A stretch of DNA of 64,000 nt from an uncultured Bacilli bacterium (GCA_934155645.1 CAKPHC010000003.1:62001-126000), one strand, 5' to 3'; positions 24,799 to 33,885 are shown, numbered from the stretch's first letter. Program-made: numbers and translations. The notes: generated by a model not told the origin, from the sequence alone.

Positions 24799-25533
24799 AT
24801 GCTTGATAATAAACTTTTTATAAAAAATAGAATTAGTCTTATTAAAAATATAATAGTAGCAATAAATATCGTAATATACTTTTACCTAGTATTTATAGGA
24901 AGGAACCAGTACTTTTATGGTATGAATTACTTTAAATGTATCTTATTTATGCTTATTAATTGTGCATTTATTTATATCAGTGGCATTTTAATTAATGAAG
25001 AAAAAACATATAAATCAAACAATACTCTATACATAGCACTTTTTGGAATATTGTTATTTTCATTTACTTTTATTATAGCAAGACCTAAATTACATTTTTA
25101 TACTTGGAGTTATGGAGGACAATATACTTTATTTGGTACAATTAAATCACAATTAAGCCATGGTTCAAATCTTTCAATATTAAAAAACATTATTGGAAAT
25201 TCATTAATGCTTATACCTTTATCATTTTTATTAATGACTAGAAATAAAAAATTTAATAACATTTTAAAGCAATCAATAATAACATTTCCAATAATTATAC
25301 TTATTGAAGTTCTACAAGCTTTTACTCATACTGGAAGTTTTGATATAGATGATATATTTTTAAATTATATAGGAACAGTAATATTTACATTTTTAATTAC
25401 TAGATTTGATATAATTGATAAAGTTAGAAACTTATTTTATACTGATTTTAAACTAAATGACAAAATTAAAACTCTTATTTTTAGCATTAGTTTAATAATA
25501 ATTATTATTTTTGATATAAGTATATTTATTTAA
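24799..25533 (+). CDS. VanZ-family membrane protein
   Basis: 244 residues with about six membrane spans. The VanZ core is visible in the second half: NIIGNSLMLIPLSFLL, then IITFPIIILIEVLQAFTHTG and SFDIDDIFLNYIGTVIF, the conserved 'E..Q......G.fDIDDi..N..G' pattern. VanZ-like proteins are linked to glycopeptide tolerance in some hosts, but most family members have no known role. The next gene begins 16 bases later, so the two likely share a transcript. An extended -10 (TGATATAATTTT, about 24751) lies upstream. Confidence 0.85.
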   Translation: MLDNKLFIKNRISLIKNIIVAINIVIYFYLVFIGRNQYFYGMNYFKCILFMLINCAFIYISGILINEEKTYKSNNTLYIALFGILLFSFTFIIARPKLHFYTWSYGGQYTLFGTIKSQLSHGSNLSILKNIIGNSLMLIPLSFLLMTRNKKFNNILKQSIITFPIIILIEVLQAFTHTGSFDIDDIFLNYIGTVIFTFLITRFDIIDKVRNLFYTDFKLNDKIKTLIFSISLIIIIIFDISIFI

Positions 25534-25549
25534 ATTGGAGAATAAAATT

Positions 25550-26035
25550 ATGAAAAAAGTGTTAAATCCTGTTGGTATGTTTGTAATAGGATTGTTGCTG
25601 GGTATTATTAGTAGATTGTTTGATATATATTTTCAAAACTTAGGAAATATGTTTTCGCAAATGTCAATTTGGATTTTGTTTGGCGTTATTATCTCTATAT
25701 ATAGTAGTTCTAAAAAACAAGCAATGTTAAATATTTTACCATTTTGTCTAGGAATGCTTATAACGTATTATTTTGTGGCTTTTATAACTAAGGGAGTATA
25801 TAGTACTAGTTATATTATAGGTTGGACAATCTTTGCACTATTATCACCGATTTTTGCCTACTTCACATGGCTATCTAAAGAAAAGGGAATATTTTCTAAA
25901 ATAATAAGTGTAGGAATTGTAATGGTATCTATCTTATCAAGTATAATTTTATTTGACAGACTTAGAATATATGATTTTATAATAGATGGTATTATGATTT
26001 ATTTATTATTTATCAAAAAAATCAAAAGAGATTAG
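25550..26035 (+). CDS. Polytopic membrane protein, unknown
   Basis: 161 residues from ATG 25550 (TTGGAGAAT upstream) with five or six membrane spans and a short basic tail (KKIKRD). Family not recognised. Co-oriented with and close to the VanZ-like gene. Confidence 0.65.
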   Translation: MKKVLNPVGMFVIGLLLGIISRLFDIYFQNLGNMFSQMSIWILFGVIISIYSSSKKQAMLNILPFCLGMLITYYFVAFITKGVYSTSYIIGWTIFALLSPIFAYFTWLSKEKGIFSKIISVGIVMVSILSSIILFDRLRIYDFIIDGIMIYLLFIKKIKRD

Positions 26036-26129
26036 TAATTCATGTTAAGAAAAATTGCGTAAATTCCATAGAATATTGGTAGAATCTTTAATGTATAATG
26101 TGTTAGTATTTTTGCGAGGTGGAAATATA

Positions 26130-26705
26130 ATGAGTATTGGAAATAATATTTCAAATTTAAGAAAGAAAAATAATTTATCACAAGAAGAATTAGCCGAAAA
26201 AGTAGGCGTTACAAGACAAACAATATCAAAATGGGAGCTTGATGAAACATCGCCAGACATTAACCAAGCAAAAATAATTTCTCAAACATTTAACATTAGT
26301 TTAGATGAATTAACTGATAATGATGTTAATAATGTTATTATAGAGAAGGTTAGTAATACCGAAAAACTAGCAGGTATTACCATTAAAATATTAAAATTAT
26401 TAGGAATAGGATTTGTTGTTTTTCTAGTGATTATTTTAATTGCATTAATAGTATTTAATCTATATAGAATAGATTCAAGAGACTATAAAGTAACTGGCAA
26501 AATTTCTATAAGCTGTAAATTAAACAACGAAAAATACTTATATGAAGTAGAGCACAATAAAAATTATCAGGTTATTTCTGCGGGTGGTGATGTTTGGATT
26601 CCTAACCATATAGATATTGAGAAATATGAAGATGCTAATCAAGTGATAGCTCATATAGAAGACTATTTCAAAGAACATGGCGGTTCTTGTAATATCACTA
26701 ACTAA
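26130..26705 (+). CDS. XRE-family regulator with membrane-anchored C-terminal domain
   Basis: 191 residues from ATG 26130 (GAGGTGG ribosome site). The N-terminal HTH is clear: NISNLRKKNNLSQEELAEKV and GVTRQTISKWELDETSPDI, the phage-repressor type. A membrane span (about residues 88-112) follows and the C-terminal ~80 residues, with two cysteines, are predicted outside. This HTH-TM form may sense envelope conditions. The next gene encodes a DUF4097-type envelope protein, a plausible target (inference). A second regulator with the same plan is encoded at 33886. Confidence 0.85.
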   Translation: MSIGNNISNLRKKNNLSQEELAEKVGVTRQTISKWELDETSPDINQAKIISQTFNISLDELTDNDVNNVIIEKVSNTEKLAGITIKILKLLGIGFVVFLVIILIALIVFNLYRIDSRDYKVTGKISISCKLNNEKYLYEVEHNKNYQVISAGGDVWIPNHIDIEKYEDANQVIAHIEDYFKEHGGSCNITN

Positions 26706-26773
26706 AATATAAGAAATAGAATCTTTGTTACATTAAAGAAATGTGTTATTATTAATATGATTGGAGTGGTAAT

Positions 26774-27574
26774 ATGACAAGAGTACAAAAAGTAATAAGA
26801 GATTTAGCAATAATTTTGGCTTTTTCACTTATTTTTGGAATAACAGCAGGTATAATCGAAGGCGTTTCTCACTTGACTTTTAAGGATAAAGAAAATACTA
26901 CAATGAAAGATATAGAAACAGGTGAAGATGTAGCAATTTTAAACGTTGATTGTAAAGCAACTAATATCAACATACTAGAAGGAGATAACTTTAAAGCCGA
27001 GACTGATAACAAGTATATTAGTGTAAAACAATATAATAATAAAATCCTAATAAAAGAAAGAAATCATAGTTGGTTTTCTAATGATAATTATGATTTAAAC
27101 ATTTACATTCCTAGTGATATGGTTTTTGAAGATGTAAATATTGATACAGGCGCAGGTAAGATAGATATTAATTCATTAAAAACTAAAAACTTGGATTTAA
27201 ACCTTGGTGCTGGTAAGACGAGTATAGATGAATTAATGGTATTAAATAATACTGATATTGATACCGGTGCTGGTAATGTGCTAATTTCTAATGGAAATAT
27301 TAATAATCTTGATTTAGATTTAGGAGTAGGGAAGGTGGAATTAACTGCTAAAATAACTGGTAATAGTAAAATTGATGCAGGTGTTGGTGCGGTCACATTA
27401 AACCTAATAGGGAATAACTCTTTCTATAGTCTTATAGCAGATAAAGGACTAGGTTCAATTACTCTAAACAATAAAAATATGGCCGAAAAAACTTATTACG
27501 GTGAAGGACTTAATAAAATAAAAATTGATGGAGGCGTAGGCAACATCAAAATTAAATATATTGAACAAGAATAA
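26774..27574 (+). CDS. Membrane-anchored DUF4097-type beta-helix protein
   Basis: 266 residues. An N-terminal span (about 10-30) is followed by a beta-strand repeat region in which about six imperfect copies of 'IDTGAGKIDINSL / LNLGAGKTSIDEL / IDTGAGNVLIS / LDLGVGKVELTA / IDAGVGAVTLNL / IDGGVGNIKIKY' stack every 19-22 residues. This is the DUF4097 ('putative adhesin', LiaG-like) pattern, which forms a right-handed beta-helix. The role is unknown; family members are often tied to envelope-stress regulators. A -10-like element lies upstream, so it may be separately transcribed from the XRE gene. Confidence 0.82.
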   Translation: MTRVQKVIRDLAIILAFSLIFGITAGIIEGVSHLTFKDKENTTMKDIETGEDVAILNVDCKATNINILEGDNFKAETDNKYISVKQYNNKILIKERNHSWFSNDNYDLNIYIPSDMVFEDVNIDTGAGKIDINSLKTKNLDLNLGAGKTSIDELMVLNNTDIDTGAGNVLISNGNINNLDLDLGVGKVELTAKITGNSKIDAGVGAVTLNLIGNNSFYSLIADKGLGSITLNNKNMAEKTYYGEGLNKIKIDGGVGNIKIKYIEQE

Positions 27575-27660
27575 GCCAAAGAAAACTTATTCTTTTTATT
27601 TGAATTCTGTTATAACATGCGTTATAATAATCTTAGTTATAAAGTAAAAGAGGTGAATAA

Positions 27661-28215
27661 ATGCTTAAAAACGCTAAAGTAAAAAAAGAAGATATAATTA
27701 ATACAGCATTTGAAATAGTAAAACAAGAAGGCTTTGATGGACTTAATGTTAAAAAAGTGACAAAGATACTTAATTGTTCAGTTCAACCAATTTATTATCA
27801 CATCGGTTCAATTAATAATCTAAAAAAAGAAGTTCAAAATAAAATATATGAAACTTATGATAATTATTTATCAAAAGACTTAGATAAAGATAAACCTTAT
27901 AGAAGACTAGGTGTGAACTATATAAAGTTTGCAAAAGAAGAACCACAATTATTTAGAATTATGTTTATGACTCATACACTTTCATCTTTAATCCATGATG
28001 AAAATAGTTATACGGATATCTTAAAATATGTAGAAGCAGCAACTGGATTAGATGATAAGGAAGCAATTAACTATCATAAACATATGTGGATTTATACCCA
28101 TGGAATAGCGTGTATGGTAGCAATGGGTATAGCAACAATAAGCGAAAGTGAAATAGAAGAAATGTTAACTCATGAATTTCAAGCATTAATGACTTTAGAA
28201 GAAAGGAATAAATAA
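27661..28215 (+). CDS. TetR/AcrR-family transcriptional regulator
   Basis: 184 residues. The N-terminal HTH reads IINTAFEIVKQEGFDGLNVK and VTKILNCSVQPIYYHIGSIN, then a helical ligand-binding domain (KHMWIYTHGIACMVAMGIA, the 'WHG' type). Its stop codon touches the ABC ATPase start (the last base of one is the first of the next), so it heads the exporter operon and probably represses it. A sequence ACATGCGTTATAAT near 27614-27628 provides a promoter and a possible operator. Confidence 0.88.
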   Translation: MLKNAKVKKEDIINTAFEIVKQEGFDGLNVKKVTKILNCSVQPIYYHIGSINNLKKEVQNKIYETYDNYLSKDLDKDKPYRRLGVNYIKFAKEEPQLFRIMFMTHTLSSLIHDENSYTDILKYVEAATGLDDKEAINYHKHMWIYTHGIACMVAMGIATISESEIEEMLTHEFQALMTLEERNK

Positions 28216-29153
28216 TGAAAAATGTAATTGAAGTAAAAAACTTAACTAAAAAATACAAAAATATATGTGCAGTAGATGATTTATCTTTCAATGTAAAAGA
28301 AGGAGAAATTCTAGGACTTTTAGGACCAAATGGAAGTGGTAAATCTACTACCATTAACTGTTTGTTATCACTATTAAACTTTGAAAAAGGTAATATTAAA
28401 ATCTTTGGTGAAGAAATGGCACCAGATAAATACGATATTAAAAGACAAATAGGAGTAGTCTTCCAAGATGTAGCAGTCTTTCAAGAATTAACTGTATATG
28501 AAAACTTAGATTATTTCTGTGGTCTTTATATTGAAGATAAAAAAACAAGACAAAACTATATTGAAGACGCAATTAAACTAGTTGGACTTGAAAACTATAA
28601 GAAATTTTATCCTAAACAATTATCTGGTGGACTACTAAGAAGATTAAATATCGCATGTGGTATTGCACATAAACCTAAATTAATATTTTTAGATGAACCA
28701 ACTGTAGCAGTAGATCCACAAAGTAGAAATAGTATCTTAGATGGTATTAAAACATTAAGAAAAAATGGTGCAACTATTATTTATACAACTCACTACATGG
28801 AAGAAGTAGAAATCCTTTGTGATAGAATCATAATCTTAGATAAAGGTAAAATTATAGCAGAAGGTACAAGTAGTGAATTAAAGACTCTAGCAAATATTGA
28901 AGAAAAGGTAACAGTAGAAATTCATAATTTGAAGAAGACAAATCTAGAAGAAATTAAAAATATGAAAAATGTTGATAAAGCAACATATCAAGATAATTTA
29001 CTTGTAATTAACTACACTAAAGGAAAAGATAATCTAGGTAATCTAATTGATTATTTAAAGAAAGAGAGTATTCTTTATAATAGTATCTTTTCAGAACGTC
29101 CTACTCTTAATGATGTATTCCTAGAACTTACAGGAAAGGATTTAAGAGACTAA
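28215..29153 (+). CDS. ABC-2-type exporter, ATP-binding subunit
   Basis: 312 residues. Walker A GPNGSGKSTT (about 37-46), Q-loop VFQDV, signature LSGGLLRRL (variant of LSGGQ), Walker B LIFLDEPT, and H-loop YTTHYMEE. The C-terminal ~90 residues are the DrrA/CcmA-type regulatory tail. It works with the two ABC-2 permeases encoded directly behind it, probably exporting a lipid, drug or polyketide-like substrate that the TetR protein senses (inference). Confidence 0.93.
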   Translation: MKNVIEVKNLTKKYKNICAVDDLSFNVKEGEILGLLGPNGSGKSTTINCLLSLLNFEKGNIKIFGEEMAPDKYDIKRQIGVVFQDVAVFQELTVYENLDYFCGLYIEDKKTRQNYIEDAIKLVGLENYKKFYPKQLSGGLLRRLNIACGIAHKPKLIFLDEPTVAVDPQSRNSILDGIKTLRKNGATIIYTTHYMEEVEILCDRIIILDKGKIIAEGTSSELKTLANIEEKVTVEIHNLKKTNLEEIKNMKNVDKATYQDNLLVINYTKGKDNLGNLIDYLKKESILYNSIFSERPTLNDVFLELTGKDLRD

Positions 29154-30328
29154 TGTTTTACCATAATTTAAAGTATTCTCTAAAAACTCTCTTTAGAGAT
29201 AAAGGACTAATCTTTTGGACTTTTGCTTTTCCTATCCTTTTAGGACTATTCTTTAATCTAGCATTTAGTGATATAGAAAAGAGTGAAACACTAGATATTA
29301 TTGATATAGCAATAATTGATAATTATGAATATCAAAATAATACTATAATTAAAGAAGCATTTAAGGAATTAGGAAGTAGTACAAGCAATAATCAATTATT
29401 TAATATTAAATATGTAGATGTAGATGAAGCTAACAAACTTCTTGATGATAACAAAATAGAAGGATACATCTTATTAGAAAACAATGATAAAAAAATAATG
29501 GTAAAAGAAAACGGAGTAAATGCCACAGTAATAAAGTCAGTGGTAGATGAATTAAGTACTAATGAAAAAATTATAAACGAATTAGTTAAAGATGAATTAT
29601 CAACTAACACCAATAAAGACATAAATAAAATATATGAAAATGTCTATAAAAAAGCTCAAAACTTAATGACAAAAGATAATAATATTACCGATATCTCAAG
29701 TAAAAACTTAAGTTATACAGTAATAGAATTCTATACTTTAATAGCAATGTCATGTTTATATGGTGGTACTATAGGACTAGTTGCCATAAGTAATAATCTT
29801 GCTAATATGAGTGATAAAGCTAAAAGAAAAAGTATTTCTCCAACAAGTAAATCTAGTATGTTATTAAGTAGTCTTCTTGCGAGTTATATAGTTCAAATAA
29901 TTGGAGTAACATTGTTACTATTATTCTTATACTTAGTATTAAAAATAGATTTTGGAACTAATCCTTTATTTGTAATTATATTAACTCTTTCTGGAAGCCT
30001 AGCTGGATTAACAACAGGAGTATTTATTGGAACTGTATTAAAATGTAATGAATCAGTTAAAACCGGTATCATTATTGCAATAACTATGTTTTTCTGTTGC
30101 TTAGCAGGTATGATGGGAATAACTTTAAAATACGTAATTGATACTAATATTCCAATCCTAAATATAATAAATCCCGCTAATATGATAACTGATGGATTTT
30201 ATTCATTATATTATTATGAAACGTTAAATAGATTTTGGTTTAATATAGCAAGTCTATTAATATATTCACTTATTCTAGTTCTAATATCTTACAAAACATT
30301 AAGGAGGCAGACGTATGACAGTATATAA
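29153..30328 (+). CDS. ABC-2-type exporter permease
   Basis: 391 residues with six spans: one near the N-terminus (LIFWTFAFPILLGLFFNLAF), a large outer loop, then five at the C-terminal half (LYGGTIGLVAISNN; SGSLAGLTTGVFIGT). It starts on the last base of the ATPase stop (TAATG) and overlaps the next permease by 14 bases. It is a half-type membrane domain, so the functional unit is likely a heterodimer with the next gene product. Confidence 0.88.
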   Translation: MFYHNLKYSLKTLFRDKGLIFWTFAFPILLGLFFNLAFSDIEKSETLDIIDIAIIDNYEYQNNTIIKEAFKELGSSTSNNQLFNIKYVDVDEANKLLDDNKIEGYILLENNDKKIMVKENGVNATVIKSVVDELSTNEKIINELVKDELSTNTNKDINKIYENVYKKAQNLMTKDNNITDISSKNLSYTVIEFYTLIAMSCLYGGTIGLVAISNNLANMSDKAKRKSISPTSKSSMLLSSLLASYIVQIIGVTLLLLFLYLVLKIDFGTNPLFVIILTLSGSLAGLTTGVFIGTVLKCNESVKTGIIIAITMFFCCLAGMMGITLKYVIDTNIPILNIINPANMITDGFYSLYYYETLNRFWFNIASLLIYSLILVLISYKTLRRQTYDSI

Positions 30329-31457
30329 GACATTTTTAAAAGTTTTAAACAAATCTAAAGTACCAATTATTATGTATACAGTCTTCTTAATAGTATTTGG
30401 AAGCTTATCTTTTAGTAATAATAGTACTGCTATGGATTTTACTGCTTCAAAGCCTGATATAGTAATAGTAAATGATGACGAAGAAGTAGGAGTAACTAAG
30501 AATTTAATCAATTATTTGAAAGAAAATACTGATGTAAGAGATATTAAAGATGAAAATGCTATTAATGATGCCTTATTTTATCGAGATGTTAATTATGTCG
30601 TATATATTCCTAAGAATTATCGAAATGATTTTTTAACTGGCAACAATCCTGAAATTAAAATAAAAAGTACTAAAGATTATTATTCATCACTTGCAGATAT
30701 TATCCTTAATAGATATTTAACAGTAGCAAACGCTTATCGTGAAACTTATTCCAATGAATCTATAATTATCGAAAAAATAAATAATTCCTTAAATACAAGT
30801 ACTAAAGTAGATATAAAATCAAAAATTGATACTAATACATTGAGTAAAGCAACTAGATATTATGACTTTTTAAACTATAGTATGATGGCTGGTGCCATAT
30901 ATGTAATCTGCTTAGTATTATCCAGTTTCCATGAAGAAAAAGTAAAGAAAAGAATTATTGTTAGTAGTATGGATTACAAGAAACAAAACAACATTTTATT
31001 ATTTGCAAACAGTATTTTTGCTATTATCGTTTGGTTAGTATACGTAATACTTAGTATTGTATTATGTGGTGATGTAATTCTATCAAGTAGGGGATTAATC
31101 TATATATTAAATTCATTTATCTTCACAATATGCTGTGTTACAATTGCTTTCTTAATAAGCAACTTAATTAATAATAAGAATGCAATCAATGGAATAATAA
31201 ATGTAGTAGCCCTAGGCTCTAGCTTCTTATGTGGTGCTTTTGTACCAGTAGAGTTTTTACCAGACAGTGTTATAAAAATCGCTCATCTATTACCATCTTA
31301 TTGGTATATAAATTCTAATGAACTAATCAAAACATTGGAAATAGTTAACTTAGATACATTAAAACCAATTATTATAAATATGTTAGTTATATTATTATTT
31401 AGTCTTATCTTTATAATTATATCTAATATAGTAACTAAAAAGAAAAAACGTTACTAA
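30315..31457 (+). CDS. ABC-2-type exporter permease (second subunit)
   Basis: 380 residues with the same arrangement as the previous gene: an N-terminal span (about 15-35), an outer domain (IVNDDEEVGVTKNLINYL...) and five C-terminal spans including FLCGAFVPVEFLP, a typical ABC-2 motif. AGGAGG lies within the end of the upstream gene. A terminator follows the stop codon. Confidence 0.88.
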   Translation: MTVYKTFLKVLNKSKVPIIMYTVFLIVFGSLSFSNNSTAMDFTASKPDIVIVNDDEEVGVTKNLINYLKENTDVRDIKDENAINDALFYRDVNYVVYIPKNYRNDFLTGNNPEIKIKSTKDYYSSLADIILNRYLTVANAYRETYSNESIIIEKINNSLNTSTKVDIKSKIDTNTLSKATRYYDFLNYSMMAGAIYVICLVLSSFHEEKVKKRIIVSSMDYKKQNNILLFANSIFAIIVWLVYVILSIVLCGDVILSSRGLIYILNSFIFTICCVTIAFLISNLINNKNAINGIINVVALGSSFLCGAFVPVEFLPDSVIKIAHLLPSYWYINSNELIKTLEIVNLDTLKPIIINMLVILLFSLIFIIISNIVTKKKKRY

Positions 31458-31484
31458 GGCAAGTAAAAACTTGTCTTTTTCTTT
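31458..31484 (+). terminator. Terminator of the TetR-ABC-2 operon
   Basis: GGCAAGT / ACTTGTC around AAAA, then TTTTTCTTTT. Confidence 0.85.
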
Positions 31485-31493
31485 TGCTATACC

Positions 31494-31522
31494 TTGTTTG
31501 CTAAAATATTTTGTGTTATTAT
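31494..31522 (+). promoter_or_regulatory. Promoter of tRNA-Gln (and gltX)
   Basis: TTGTTT, a 17-base spacer and TGT-TATTAT ending at 31522, 14 bases before the tRNA. The same TGTTATTAT element precedes tRNA-Ile2 and the antisense RNAs of the two peptide cassettes. Confidence 0.75.
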
Positions 31523-31535
31523 ATGAAATGTAAAT

Positions 31536-31609
31536 TGCTCCATAGCCAAGTGGTAAGGCATCGGACTCTGACTCCGACATCGTTAGTTCGAATCTAACTG
31601 GAGCAGCCA
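31536..31609 (+). tRNA. tRNA-Gln (CTG)
   Basis: 74 bases with encoded CCA. Acceptor TGCTCCA / TGGAGCA, discriminator G, anticodon loop CTCTGAC in stem TCGGA / TCCGA. It sits 39 bases upstream of gltX with no terminator between, so the pair may be co-transcribed. Confidence 0.92.
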
Positions 31610-31648
31610 AATAGATAATAATATTTTAATATAGAAAGAAGGATTAAT

Positions 31649-33289
31649 ATGAATTACCAAGATTTAGCTAATTTAATCTTCCCTGATGTTAAGGATTCAT
31701 CATATTTTGAAGAAAAATATCCAAACCGTAACTTAAAAGAAGGAGCATTTGTAACGAGATTTGCACCAAGTCCTACTGGATTTGTACATATGGGAAGCTT
31801 GTATACATCTTTTTCTAACATAAGATTAGCTAGACAAACTGAAGGAGTAGTATTCTTAAGAATTGAAGATACTGACCAAAAGCGTGAAGTTGAAAATGGT
31901 GTTGAAGGAATAATAAATGACTTTAACAACTTAAATATTTTCTTTGATGAAGGACCAACTCAAGGTGGTTCATATGGTCCTTATATTCAAAGTGAGCGTA
32001 AGGAAATATATCAAAGTTTTGCTAAAAAGTTATTACAAGAAGGTATGGCTTATCCTTGCTTTGCTACTGAAGAAGAATTAAAAAATCTAAGAGAAATGCA
32101 AGAATTAAACAAAGAACGTTTAGGTTACTATGGAAGTTGGGCTAAATATCGTAACTTACCAGTAGATGAAGCAATTGCTAAAATAAAAGAAGGAACACCA
32201 TACATTGTAAGATTAAAGTCACCAGGAGATTTCAATCATAAAATCGTTTTAGATGACTGTATTAAAGGTAAAATAGAAATGCCTGAAAATGATATGGATA
32301 TTGTAATTATTAAATCGGATGGATTACCTACATATCATTTTGCACACGCTGTTGATGATCACTTAATGCATACAACACATGTAATAAGAGGAGACGAGTG
32401 GGTATCATCATATCCAATTCATCATCAATTATTCCAAGTTTTAGGATTTGAAGAACCAAGATATGCTCATATCGCACCATTTACAATAAAAGAAGGTAAT
32501 ACAGTACGTAAACTAAGTAAAAGAAAAGATAAAGAAGCTGCTATTAGTTTCTACCACCAAAATGGAGTACCAAATGAAGTAATTAATTTATATATTGCTA
32601 CTGTAAACAATTCTAACTTTGAAGAGTGGTATATAAATAATCCAGATAAAACAGTAGATGATTATATATTTACTTTTGATAAGATGCCAGTTGGTGGAAG
32701 CTTATTCGACTTAGATAAATTAATGAATATTTCTAAAGTATATTTTAGTAAATTGTCAGCTGAAGAGATATATAATAGAACTTTAGAATATACAAAACAA
32801 TATGATTTAGAATTCTATAATTTAATTAAAGATAATAAAGATTATCTAGTATCGCTTCTAAATATCGAAAGAAACATTGAACGTCCTCGTATGGATATTG
32901 GAAGCTATAGTGATGTAAAACGTCAATTCTGGTATATGTATGATGAGTTATTTGATAAAGTAGAGAATCCATATAAAGAAATATCATATAATTATGATGT
33001 ATCATTTATTAAAGAATACCTTGCCAATATTTATGATGAAAACGATACTGAAGAAGAGTGGTTTAACAAGGTGAAAGATTATGCATCATCAAAAGGTTTT
33101 GCAACTAATCGTAAAGAATATAAAGAAAATCCAGAGAAGTTCTTAGGCAATATAGCAGATTTCTGCAGTATTATAAGAGTAATGCTAACTACTACAAATA
33201 CTTCTCCAAACATGTATGATTTATTAAAAATATATGGAAAAGAAAATTTATTAAATAGAGTAGACAGATTCTTAAAAGAAATAAATTAA
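31649..33289 (+). CDS. gltX: Glutamyl-tRNA synthetase
   Basis: Class I synthetase that charges tRNA-Glu. RFAPSPTGFVHMGS holds the HIGH-type motif (HMGS, about residues 47-50), and VRKLSKRKDKEA is the KMSKS-type motif (about 286-297). DGLPTYHFAHAVDDHLMHTTHVIRGDEW is the GoxRS-type core. 546 residues is longer than the usual ~480, with an enlarged C-terminal anticodon-binding region. In Firmicutes lacking GlnRS, GluRS also charges tRNA-Gln, followed by GatCAB amidation. The flanking tRNA-Gln and tRNA-Glu fit this, but whether GlnRS is absent cannot be seen here. Confidence 0.95.
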   Translation: MNYQDLANLIFPDVKDSSYFEEKYPNRNLKEGAFVTRFAPSPTGFVHMGSLYTSFSNIRLARQTEGVVFLRIEDTDQKREVENGVEGIINDFNNLNIFFDEGPTQGGSYGPYIQSERKEIYQSFAKKLLQEGMAYPCFATEEELKNLREMQELNKERLGYYGSWAKYRNLPVDEAIAKIKEGTPYIVRLKSPGDFNHKIVLDDCIKGKIEMPENDMDIVIIKSDGLPTYHFAHAVDDHLMHTTHVIRGDEWVSSYPIHHQLFQVLGFEEPRYAHIAPFTIKEGNTVRKLSKRKDKEAAISFYHQNGVPNEVINLYIATVNNSNFEEWYINNPDKTVDDYIFTFDKMPVGGSLFDLDKLMNISKVYFSKLSAEEIYNRTLEYTKQYDLEFYNLIKDNKDYLVSLLNIERNIERPRMDIGSYSDVKRQFWYMYDELFDKVENPYKEISYNYDVSFIKEYLANIYDENDTEEEWFNKVKDYASSKGFATNRKEYKENPEKFLGNIADFCSIIRVMLTTTNTSPNMYDLLKIYGKENLLNRVDRFLKEIN

Positions 33290-33357
33290 GATAATATTAT
33301 TGTATTAATAAATTGATTATGATAAAATTAGTTTGTTGTTCCAATGAACAACTTACT

Positions 33358-33433
33358 GGCCTGTTGGTGAAGTGGTTAACACGCCGCCCTCTCAAGGCGA
33401 TATTCATGGGTTCAAGTCCCATACAGGTCACCA
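33358..33433 (+). tRNA. tRNA-Glu (CTC)
   Basis: 76 bases with encoded CCA. Acceptor GGCCTGT / ACAGGTC (one G-U), anticodon loop CTCTCAA with anticodon CUC, T arm ATGGG-TTCAAGT-CCCAT. One C-A mismatch at the top of the anticodon stem. It follows gltX, and its terminator carries the -35 of the antisense RNA of cassette copy 2. Confidence 0.9.
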
Positions 33434-33442
33434 AATTGATTT

Positions 33443-33470
33443 TAAAACGACTTGTCAAAAAGTCGTTTTT
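33443..33470 (+). terminator. Terminator of tRNA-Glu, overlapping an antisense promoter
   Basis: AAAACGACTT / AAGTCGTTTTT. The loop contains TTGTCA (33452-33457), which serves as -35 for a TGT-TATTAT -10 at 33472-33480. Confidence 0.85.
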
Positions 33471-33486
33471 ATGTTATTATGTATCT

Positions 33487-33597
33487 AGCAAGAAAACTTG
33501 CATAAAATAAAAAAGGAACACTTAATTTTGCATTGTTGAGTGTTGCCGTATTTTTTGGGTTCCACCTAAATCATTGCTGAGTTAGGTGGTTTTCTTT
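33487..33597 (+). ncRNA. Antisense RNA of the peptide cassette, putative antitoxin (copy 2)
   Basis: Promoter TTGTCA-N17-TATTAT (33452-33480). 5' hairpin GCAAG/CTTGC, terminator CCACCTAA / TTAGGTGG + TTTTCTTTT ending next to the peptide stop. GGUUCCACCUAA (33559-33570) can pair with UUGGGUGGAGCC in the 5' region of the peptide mRNA (12 positions, two G-U). Confidence 0.65.
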
Positions 33598-33680
33598 TAT
33601 ATTAATACTACAAACAGTAAAAATAATAAAAGGAAGATAATTATTACTAGAGATAGAATTAAAAAATCCTTCTTATTCAT
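33597..33680 (-). CDS. 27-residue hydrophobic peptide, putative type I toxin (copy 2)
   Basis: Same start as copy 1 (MNKKDFLILSLVIIIF) with Leu20 replaced by Phe and Ile24 by Val. GGGAGGCG ribosome site seven bases upstream. The mRNA promoter on the minus strand reads TTGCGC-N17-TGA-TATTAT (33771 to 33743). Both copies keep an intact frame and regulatory layout, so neither looks like a decayed remnant. A longer in-frame reading upstream to 33794 has no ribosome site and is ignored. Confidence 0.75.
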   Translation of the reverse strand: MNKKDFLILSLVIIIFLLLFLLFVVLI

Positions 33681-33885
33681 AATATCGCCTCCCTTCTTTT
33701 TGAAGTTCGGCTCCACCCAACTATTAAATGTTCCTATATATAATAATATCAAACATTTGTTCTTTGCGCAAATGTTTTTATAAATTGTTTTCATACAAAA
33801 ATTTATTATATTTATAGAAGTAAACTACCAGTCGGTTGTTTTTTTCTTTTTTAAATTTTAAACTAATAATGTAAGGAGTGATTTT

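Larger units (their letters stand above)
33434..33775 (-). repeat. Type I toxin-antitoxin-like cassette, copy 2
   Basis: Inverted, closely similar copy of the cassette at 23036-23361. It lies directly behind the CCA end of tRNA-Glu (shared CACCA-A/G-ATTGATTTTAAAACGACTTGT junction) and contains the same peptide gene, convergent hairpin and antisense RNA. The 5' hairpin of the antisense RNA differs in sequence but keeps its pairing (GCAAG/CTTGC here, GAAGA/TCTTC in copy 1). Confidence 0.85.

Noticed and set aside
23036..33775. Insertion sequence bounded by the two inverted cassette copies (composite transposon)
   Set aside because: No transposase gene lies inside or beside either copy; the interval holds housekeeping genes (gltX, tRNAs).
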